This document shows, one piece after another, positions 58,085 through 64,000 of a stretch of 64,000 bases of DNA (position 1 is its first letter; the number at the start of each line of letters is the position of its first letter). The stretch is from an uncultured Bacteroidales bacterium (GTDB lineage: Bacteria; Bacteroidota; Bacteroidia; Bacteroidales; Bacteroidaceae). Position numbers and translations under genes: made by a program. The DNA is taken from positions 1 to 64,000 of the forward strand of contig CACWFV010000003.1 of the NCBI GenBank assembly GCA_902760315.1. Direction: 5' to 3'. Under the pieces are notes generated by a model. It saw only the letters and a list, made by a program, of their open reading frames with translations, was not told where the DNA came from and made no database searches.

Positions 58085-58837
58085 ATGAGACAGACGTTTA
58101 TAGCCGGACCTTGCGTCATAGAATCCGCAGAACTGTTGGACACCGTTGCCGCCAAGTTGGTGGAAATCAACAAGAAACTGGGTACCGACATCATCTTCAA
58201 GGCATCCTTTGACAAGGCTAACCGCACCTCTGTTCACTCCTTCCGTGGCCCTGGCATTGACCATGGGCTGCTGATGCTGAGCGACGTCAAGTCTAAATAC
58301 GGGCTCCGCGTATTGACGGATATCCATGAAGCATGGCAGGCTGACCCCGCCGGTCAGGTGTGCGACGTGCTGCAAATACCGGCTTTCCTTTGCCGCCAGA
58401 CCGACCTGCTACTGGCTGCTGCCAAGACGGGCAAGACGGTGAACATCAAGAAAGCCCAGTTTCTGAGTGGCCACGACATGAAGTACCCCGTAGAGAAAGC
58501 CCTCGACGGTGGTGCCAAGGAGGTATGGCTCACCGAGCGCGGCAACATGATGGGCTACAACAACCTGGTGGTAGACTTCCGCAACATTCCCGACATGTTG
58601 GAGATTACCGACAACGTCATCATGGACTGCACCCACAGCGTACAGCGCCCAGGCGGTGCCGACGGCAAGACGGGCGGTGACCGCCGCTTCGTGCCACAGA
58701 TGGCGCTGGCTGCCAAGGCCTTCGGTGCCACAGGCTGGTTCTTTGAGGTGCACCCGAACCCCGACCAGGGACTGAGCGACGCTGCCAACATGCTGGAGTT
58801 GGACAAGCTGGAGGCCCTGATACAACAGTTGCTGTAA
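58085..58837 (+). CDS. kdsA: 3-deoxy-8-phosphooctulonate (Kdo-8-P) synthase
   Basis: A 250-residue TIM-barrel enzyme that condenses arabinose-5-phosphate with phosphoenolpyruvate to Kdo-8-phosphate in lipopolysaccharide synthesis. Diagnostic blocks are FIAGPCVIES at the start, IIFKASFDKANRTSVHSFRGPG (PEP binding), VLTDIHEAWQA, LQIPAFLCRQTDLL, VNIKKAQFLSG, VWLTERGNMMGYNNLVVDFRNIP, MDCTHSVQRPGG and FFEVHPNPD. The Asn in MMGYNNL and Cys in AGPC hint at the metal-dependent or -independent class question; AGPC with a Cys suggests the metal-using type, which is an inference. Cytosolic; co-transcribed with kdsD. Confidence 0.95.
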   Translation: MRQTFIAGPCVIESAELLDTVAAKLVEINKKLGTDIIFKASFDKANRTSVHSFRGPGIDHGLLMLSDVKSKYGLRVLTDIHEAWQADPAGQVCDVLQIPAFLCRQTDLLLAAAKTGKTVNIKKAQFLSGHDMKYPVEKALDGGAKEVWLTERGNMMGYNNLVVDFRNIPDMLEITDNVIMDCTHSVQRPGGADGKTGGDRRFVPQMALAAKAFGATGWFFEVHPNPDQGLSDAANMLELDKLEALIQQLL

Positions 58838-58901
58838 AAATCCAGTGCGACACTTACAGAAAAAAAACGACAAGTCCTGCGAGACTCACAACATAATAAT
58901 A

Positions 58902-59849
58902 ATGACAACAAGAGAAATCGCTATACAGTGTTTGAAAGATGAGGCACAGGCCATACTCGACCTGATACCCAAGATGGACGAAGAGTTCGACCATGCCGTA
59001 GACCTGATTATGCAGTGCAAAGGCAAGGTCATCGTCACAGGTGTAGGCAAGAGCGGCCACATCGGTGCCAAGATAGCCGCTACACTGGCGTCTACGGGCA
59101 CACCGTCGTTCTTCATCAACCCGCTAGACGTCTATCATGGCGACCTGGGTGTGATGTCAGCAGGCGACGTCGTACTGGCCATCTCCAACTCCGGACAGAC
59201 TGACGAGCTGCTCCGCTTCATCCCCATGGTGCTCCACATGCAGATACCCATTATCGGCATGAGCGGCAACCCACAGTCACTATTGGCCAAATACTCCACC
59301 TACCACCTGAACGTCAGCGTCGAGAAAGAAGCCTGTCCGCTCAACCTGGCACCCACCAGCAGCACCACGGCAACACTGGCCATGGGCGACGCCCTGGCCA
59401 TAGCGCTGATGGAGAAGCGCCACTTCCGTCCCCAGGACTTTGCCCAATTCCATCCGGGCGGAGAGCTGGGCAAGCGCCTGCTGACCACGGCCCAGGACGT
59501 GATGATTACCGAGAACCTCCCCGTATTGTCGGCCGACATGCACTTGGGCGAGGCCATCATCCACGTCAGCAAGGGCAAACTGGGACTGGGCGTAGCCATT
59601 GCCGACGACAAGATAGCAGGTCTCATCACCGATGGCGACATCCGCCGCGCCATGGAGAAGTGGCAGGCAGAGTTCTTCAACCACACGGTAGCCGACATCA
59701 TGACGCGCACGCCAAAGACCGTCAGTCCGCAGGCCAAGATTTCTGACATCCAGAAGATAATGAACAAACACAAAATCCACAACGTACTCGTCGTCGACAA
59801 CGCCAACCACCTGATGGGCATCGTCGACCGCTACGCCTGTGTATTGTAA
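58902..59849 (+). CDS. kdsD: Arabinose-5-phosphate isomerase (KpsF/GutQ family)
   Basis: A 315-residue enzyme that makes arabinose-5-phosphate from ribulose-5-phosphate, the substrate of KdsA. SIS domain: KVIVTGVGKSGHIGAKIAATLASTGTPSFF, VVLAISNSGQTDELLRFIP, LAPTSSTTATLAMGDALA, FHPGGELGKRL. Two CBS domains follow at about 200-315 (LGVAIADDKIAGLITDGDIRRAMEK and VLVVDNANHLMGIVDRYACVL). The start at 58902 is preferred over the in-frame ATG at 58845, which lies only 8 bases after the kdsA stop and would add residues not seen in relatives. The order kdsA-kdsD gives both steps toward Kdo. Confidence 0.93.
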   Translation: MTTREIAIQCLKDEAQAILDLIPKMDEEFDHAVDLIMQCKGKVIVTGVGKSGHIGAKIAATLASTGTPSFFINPLDVYHGDLGVMSAGDVVLAISNSGQTDELLRFIPMVLHMQIPIIGMSGNPQSLLAKYSTYHLNVSVEKEACPLNLAPTSSTTATLAMGDALAIALMEKRHFRPQDFAQFHPGGELGKRLLTTAQDVMITENLPVLSADMHLGEAIIHVSKGKLGLGVAIADDKIAGLITDGDIRRAMEKWQAEFFNHTVADIMTRTPKTVSPQAKISDIQKIMNKHKIHNVLVVDNANHLMGIVDRYACVL

Positions 59850-59868
59850 TACGTATAATAATAGGTAT

Positions 59869-62800
59869 ATGAAGATACTGAGAAAGCTGCTGCTGATATT
59901 GATGCTGGCACTGCCCATAGCTGCCGCCGGCATTTACCTGTTCAAGACGCTCGACGCACACAACGGGCTGACCATCAGCCAGATTAACTGCATACTCAAA
60001 GACTCCAGAGGCTACATCTGGCTGGGCACGCCAGCCGGTCTTTACCGCTACGACGGCTACACGTTCCACAACTTCCAGTGCAACTCGCAGGACGGTTCCT
60101 CGCTGCCCGACAGCTACATCATCAGCATCCAGGAAACCCTGGAGGGAACGCTCTGGATCAAGACTGCGGCAGGCTTCTGCGTCTACCACCCCCAAGGCGA
60201 GAACTTTGAGCGCGACATGAAGCAAGTCTACAGTCGCATGGGCATAGAGGGCAGCCCCAACGTAGTGTATATTGACAGCCACAAGAACTTCTGGGCAGCC
60301 ATTCCCAACAAGGGTGTGGTGGCCTACAACATGCAGCAGCAGCTGCTCTACGAGTTTGGCTATACCGACGACAACCACGGCGTGCCTCAGGGCGTCATCA
60401 CCGCCATCAGCGAGTGCCGCGACGGTGCCCTCATCGTCTATGAGGACGGCCGCATCGTCTGTTGCGACGTCATGCACCAGCAACATACCGTCTGGCAGAC
60501 CGACTTCATTGCCAAGCAGCACCTGCGCAAGTCGGCCACGCTCAATGCCTTTGCCGACCAGAAGGACAACATCTGGCTCTACGGACAGGGCACACTCATG
60601 CTCTATAACAAGAGCACCAACACCTGGAACACCACCATCGGCGACCAGCTCGGCATGACGGGCAGCAACACCGACCACAGCGTCAACGGCATTGCCGGCG
60701 ACCGCAAGGGCAACATCTGGATAGGTACCGACCGTGTGGGACTCATACGTGCCAACGTCAACACGCTGGAGATGGAACCCGTCACTCCGCGAGGCGACAA
60801 CACCTCCACACTGCAGCACGACGTCGTCAGCATCAAGAGTGTCTATATCGACGACACCGACCTGCTGTGGGTGGGCACCGAGAAGTCGGGACTGGCTTAC
60901 TACGGCGACAACATCTACAAGTTCCAGTCACTGCTGAACGGCGACATCACTGCCCTGGCTGAAGACAAGGACGGCAAGATATGGTATGGTACCGGCGACA
61001 AGGGCATCATCGGCTACGAAGGCCCATTGGCCAGCCAGAAAGTCACCTGTCTGACCACCACCCCCGACGGCAGCCTCTGGGTAGGTTCCAAACAGAACGG
61101 ACTGACGCGCATCAAGGACGGCGTCAGCACCTTCTACTCTGCGGCCCGCGACAGCATGAAGACGCTCATCAACGACCAGATCAACGACCTCAGCAGCGAT
61201 AAGAGCGGCAACCTCTGGATAGCCACCAACGGCGGACTGCAAGTCTACAATCCGCGCATGAATACCTTCTCATCTTATACCAAGGAGAACGGCATGCTCA
61301 ACACCAACAACATCACGTCGCTCTTCTATGGCACCAACAACAACCTCCTCATAGGTACCGCCGAAGGCCTCGTAGTGCTCAACCTGTCCACACGCGAGAA
61401 AGTCGTGCTGACGGGTAACGCCTCAAACCTGCAGACCTTCACCAACAACTATATCACCCAGATTTTCGAAGACTCCAGAGGACTCTATTGGATAGGTACG
61501 CGCGAGGGTGTCAACATCCTCAACGTCGCCAACGACGAACTCAGCATCATCACCGAGAAAGAAGGCCTCTGCAACAACTCCGTCTGTGGTATTGCCGAAG
61601 ACAAGAACCACTGCATCTGGATTACCACCAGCAACGGTGTCTGCCGCGTCGTCGTACAGCGCAACCACGAGGACGAGACCTTTAACTACGGACTCTACAA
61701 CTACACCATCAGCGACGGTCTGCAGAGCAATGAGTTCAACATGGGCTCCATCCTCACCAAGAAGAACGGCGAGGTACTCCTGGGCGGACTCTATGGCACC
61801 AACTGGGTGCGCCACAACAGCAAAGACGAGCAGGTCTCACTGCCCCGTGTCATGCTGACACAGCTGTTTGTCGGCGAACAGGAGATACTCACCGGCGTCA
61901 ACTACGACGGCAACATCATCCTGCCCCAGGCACTCAACGAAAGCAACAAGATAGAGCTCTACAACAGCCAGAGCACCATCACCATCAAGTTTGCCGCCGG
62001 CAACTACAACCAGGGCGAGCGCCTGCAGTTCATGTACTGGATGGAGGGACTTGACCACGACTGGCGCAATGGCGACGCCCTGCTCCACGGCGTTAAGTTC
62101 AACCGCCTGGGCAGTGGCGACTACCGCCTCCACGTCAAGGCCGTCAGTGCCGACGGTGCCGTCAGCAATCAGGAGCGCATCCTCGACATCCACGTGGACC
62201 GTCCCTGGTGGCTCTCCTGGTGGATGCTCACGCTCTACGTCATCGTACTCATCATCATTGTCATCGTCTGGCGCTACGGCATCAGCAAGTACAAGAAGGC
62301 CTGGAAGAAGCGCAACACCGTCATCGAGGAACTCAAGCGCCAGCGCGAGGAAATCAAGCTCGCCAGCGACGAACTGCGCCAGCCTATGGCACGCATGACT
62401 TCCATCATCGGCGACATGGCCGTGCGCGAGCAAAGTCTGGAGGGCCGCGAACAGCTCAACTCGCTGCACTTCCAGCTCCTACAGGTCATCACGCGCATCT
62501 CCGAGATGCAGAGCACGCTGGAGAATCCTGAGAAGAAAGCCGAGTCTACCGCCAAGGACCGCCTGGAGCTCAACGAGCAGGGCGAGATTGACCTGGCCTC
62601 CGAGACCGGCCAGCAGCTGGCACTCGACATCAAGCCTCTGCGCATAGAGGGACTGACCCAGAAGTTCTGCGTAGTCTTCATCGACACCAACCGCGACTTC
62701 CTGCAGTTCATGCGCCTGCACCTGTGCGAAATTTACGATTTCCACGTCTACGACAACATCAAGGACGCACTCCCCGACATAGACACCCTGCAGCCCGACC

Positions 62801-63639
62801 TCATCGTCTGCAAACAAGACATGGGCGACAGCATCACCGGCAGCGAGCTGTGCAACCAGTTCAAGTCCAGCAACCACAACAAGTCCAAGTTTGTCTTGAT
62901 GACCGACAGCGTAATCACCCGTGAGGCCATGGCCGACCAGAACATCACGCTGGCCGCCGACGACTATCTGGCCAAGCCCTTCAACGTCCAGGAGGCCGTC
63001 ATGCGCTTCAACAAGGTCATGGGTCTGGCCCCCATCGAGATCAACCAGAACGTCATCGAGGGCAAGGAGACGCGCATGCTCGAAGGCCAGAACGCCAGCA
63101 TGACCACCGCCTCCATGAGTTTCGAGGAGTACTCCCACGTAAACCTCTCCGACGCCCACGCCGACGCCCACGCCGACGCCCACGCCGAGTCCACTGCCAG
63201 TGCCGACGCGGAGGCTGCCGAGACAGCACCTCAGGCCGAGGAGCAGAACCTGCTGGCCAAGTACTACGACGACCAGACCATTGGCGACTACTCCATGAAC
63301 AGCCTCATGGACCAGCAGCTCATGCGCAACGTCGAGAAGTTCGTGCTCCAGAACATGAGCCGTGGCCAGATCAGCCTGGAGGACATGTCAGCAGCCATGG
63401 GCATGGGGCGCGTACCCTTCTTCCACAAGATTCGCGCCATCACCACCAAGACGCCTGCCGAGGTCGTGCGCGAGATACGTCTGAAGCACGCCTGCACGCT
63501 GCTCGTCAACACCAACCTCAACCTCAGCGAGCTGGCCATCAACGTAGGCTTCATGACGGCAGAAAACTTCATCAACATCTTCAGGGAGAAGTACGGCATG
63601 ACACCACTGGAGTACCGACTGAAAAACAAGCGCCAGTGA
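59869..63639 (+). CDS. HTCS-like AraC regulator with degenerate phosphorelay
   Basis: A 1256-residue membrane regulator. Signal/anchor helix 1-25, then at least nine two-component-propeller repeats (GYIWLGTPAGLYRYDGY, NIWIGTDRVGLI, LLWVGTEKSGLAYY, SLWVGSKQNGLTRI, LYWIGTREGVNIL), a Y_Y_Y domain (YWMEGLDHDWRNGD...RLHVKAVSADG), a membrane helix near 790-808 and a helical segment whose H-box reads KLASDELRQPMARMTS with Asp in place of His. No ATPase domain follows. The receiver-like part has DLIVCKQDMGDS with Lys/Gln where the phosphorylated Asp should be. A low-complexity DAHA linker and a full AraC helix-turn-helix pair (VPFFHKIRAI, LNLSELAINVGFMTAENFINIFREKYGMTPLEYR) end it. Start at 59869, 19 bases after kdsD. 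Confidence 0.88.
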   Translation: MKILRKLLLILMLALPIAAAGIYLFKTLDAHNGLTISQINCILKDSRGYIWLGTPAGLYRYDGYTFHNFQCNSQDGSSLPDSYIISIQETLEGTLWIKTAAGFCVYHPQGENFERDMKQVYSRMGIEGSPNVVYIDSHKNFWAAIPNKGVVAYNMQQQLLYEFGYTDDNHGVPQGVITAISECRDGALIVYEDGRIVCCDVMHQQHTVWQTDFIAKQHLRKSATLNAFADQKDNIWLYGQGTLMLYNKSTNTWNTTIGDQLGMTGSNTDHSVNGIAGDRKGNIWIGTDRVGLIRANVNTLEMEPVTPRGDNTSTLQHDVVSIKSVYIDDTDLLWVGTEKSGLAYYGDNIYKFQSLLNGDITALAEDKDGKIWYGTGDKGIIGYEGPLASQKVTCLTTTPDGSLWVGSKQNGLTRIKDGVSTFYSAARDSMKTLINDQINDLSSDKSGNLWIATNGGLQVYNPRMNTFSSYTKENGMLNTNNITSLFYGTNNNLLIGTAEGLVVLNLSTREKVVLTGNASNLQTFTNNYITQIFEDSRGLYWIGTREGVNILNVANDELSIITEKEGLCNNSVCGIAEDKNHCIWITTSNGVCRVVVQRNHEDETFNYGLYNYTISDGLQSNEFNMGSILTKKNGEVLLGGLYGTNWVRHNSKDEQVSLPRVMLTQLFVGEQEILTGVNYDGNIILPQALNESNKIELYNSQSTITIKFAAGNYNQGERLQFMYWMEGLDHDWRNGDALLHGVKFNRLGSGDYRLHVKAVSADGAVSNQERILDIHVDRPWWLSWWMLTLYVIVLIIIVIVWRYGISKYKKAWKKRNTVIEELKRQREEIKLASDELRQPMARMTSIIGDMAVREQSLEGREQLNSLHFQLLQVITRISEMQSTLENPEKKAESTAKDRLELNEQGEIDLASETGQQLALDIKPLRIEGLTQKFCVVFIDTNRDFLQFMRLHLCEIYDFHVYDNIKDALPDIDTLQPDLIVCKQDMGDSITGSELCNQFKSSNHNKSKFVLMTDSVITREAMADQNITLAADDYLAKPFNVQEAVMRFNKVMGLAPIEINQNVIEGKETRMLEGQNASMTTASMSFEEYSHVNLSDAHADAHADAHAESTASADAEAAETAPQAEEQNLLAKYYDDQTIGDYSMNSLMDQQLMRNVEKFVLQNMSRGQISLEDMSAAMGMGRVPFFHKIRAITTKTPAEVVREIRLKHACTLLVNTNLNLSELAINVGFMTAENFINIFREKYGMTPLEYRLKNKRQ
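63151..63186 (+). repeat. Three 12-bp tandem repeats in the regulator linker
   Basis: GACGCCCACGCC three times, encoding DAHADAHADAHA in the linker between the receiver-like and AraC domains. Unit length is a multiple of three, so copy-number change would only lengthen the linker. Confidence 0.85.
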
Positions 63640-64000
63640 TGCTGAAGTACCTGCTTACCACCCTGCTCTCCGCCACCGTCAGCCTGTCCCTTTGGGCAGA
63701 CCCCAGCGACTCGCTGATCGTGCGCACCCTGCGTGCCCACGATGTGCGTTTCTCCAGCAACAACAGCGTCACGCTGCTGCTCTCCGGCCAGTCCAAGTTC
63801 GACGACATGTTCCTGGCCATCCGCCAGGCACGCAGCAGCATCCACCTGGAGTACTTCAACTTCCGCAACGACTCCATCGCCTGGCAACTCTTCGGTCTGC
63901 TGCGCCAGAAGGCCAAGGAGGGTGTCGAGGTGCGCGCCATGTTCGACGGCTTCGGCAACGACTCCAACAACCAGCCCCTGCGCAAGCGCCACCTGGAGCC
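63639..64000 (+). CDS. Phospholipase-D-like cardiolipin synthase, 3' end outside the window
   Basis: The first 120 codons. The ATG overlaps the stop of the regulator gene by one base (TGATG). Signal peptide MLKYLLTTLLSATVSLSLWA, then SDSLIVRTLRAHDVRFSSNNSVTLLLSGQSKFDDMFLAIRQARSSIHLEYFNFRNDSIAWQLFGLLRQKAKEGVEVRAMFDGFGN, the usual N-terminal part of bacterial cardiolipin synthases before the first HKD motif. The HKD motifs themselves lie beyond the window. A cleavable-looking signal differs from the two membrane helices of classical Cls and suggests a periplasmic enzyme. Confidence 0.8.
   Translation, partial: MLKYLLTTLLSATVSLSLWADPSDSLIVRTLRAHDVRFSSNNSVTLLLSGQSKFDDMFLAIRQARSSIHLEYFNFRNDSIAWQLFGLLRQKAKEGVEVRAMFDGFGNDSNNQPLRKRHLE

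Noticed and set aside
1..64000. tRNA, rRNA, insertion sequence or complete prophage
   Set aside because: Read through on both strands without finding a cloverleaf, rRNA segment, transposase or integrase that I could support.

Overview
The window looks like a chromosome segment of a gut- or rumen-type Bacteroidota, most likely a Prevotellaceae member (Prevotella sensu lato). The reasons are the many Bacteroidota -7 boxes of the form TAnnTTTG ahead of genes, a SusC/SusD mannan locus, a 'smalltalk'/HU-like pair, a periplasmic-sensor AraC-type hybrid regulator, and secreted proteins with a Prevotella-style N-terminal module. The species is not identified. No rRNA, tRNA, CRISPR array or complete insertion sequence was recognised. 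Layout: (1) 1-4.0 kb is an accessory island on the + strand: a small XRE regulator, a broken DUF4007 gene, a translationally coupled DUF3791-DUF3990-DUF3791 trio, an HNH nuclease, and a methyltransferase-HIT-HTH fusion. It resembles defence or nucleic-acid-modification genes but matches no system I can name. (2) 4.0-15.9 kb is a patchwork of small genes and gene debris: a frameshifted HU-like gene with a smalltalk lipoprotein, a decayed AlbA/Schlafen-type ATP-binding gene ending in a short-repeat tract, a thioredoxin, an esterase, pieces of a TauE/SafE permease, a TIGR04076 gene and a nitroreductase, two FMN-binding split-barrel proteins, a YolD-like/Y-family polymerase pair, and a beta-carbonic anhydrase operon. 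A 102-bp bidirectional promoter occurs here as two inverted, nearly identical copies 8 kb apart, with a third diverged copy between them. (3) 15.9-33.7 kb is a divergently transcribed beta-mannan utilisation locus. The minus operon encodes an acetyl esterase (CE7), a GH26 mannanase lipoprotein, the GH130 mannosylglucose phosphorylase, a GPH-type symporter and an AGE-family (mannobiose/cellobiose) 2-epimerase. The plus operon encodes SusC, SusD and two surface glycan-binding lipoproteins, followed by a separate transcript with a small secreted protein and a bimodular GH26-GH5 enzyme. Together they bind and cut mannan or glucomannan outside, import oligosaccharides, deacetylate and cut them, take up mannobiose, epimerise it to mannosylglucose and phosphorolyse that to mannose-1-phosphate and glucose. 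(4) 33.7-40.9 kb holds a RelE/ParE-type toxin-antitoxin pair flanked by inverted copies of a hairpin, a large palindromic repeat, and an RND efflux operon in which the inner-membrane pump and outer-membrane factor form one 1502-codon frame. (5) 41-54.3 kb holds two DUF6056 membrane proteins (possible GT-C transferases), a stand-alone condensation-domain protein, a MATE transporter fused to a GHKL ATPase, a sensor-kinase pair (one degenerate, one intact), a GH5 mannanase with a sugar kinase, and a Fic protein. (6) 54.7-64 kb holds a large MscS-type channel, an outer-membrane beta-barrel, kdsA and kdsD for the Kdo of lipopolysaccharide, an HTCS-like regulator that has lost its phosphorelay residues, and the start of a phospholipase-D/cardiolipin-synthase gene cut by the window end. 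Possible frameshifts concentrate in the first 9 kb; if this is a metagenome assembly, some may be sequence errors.
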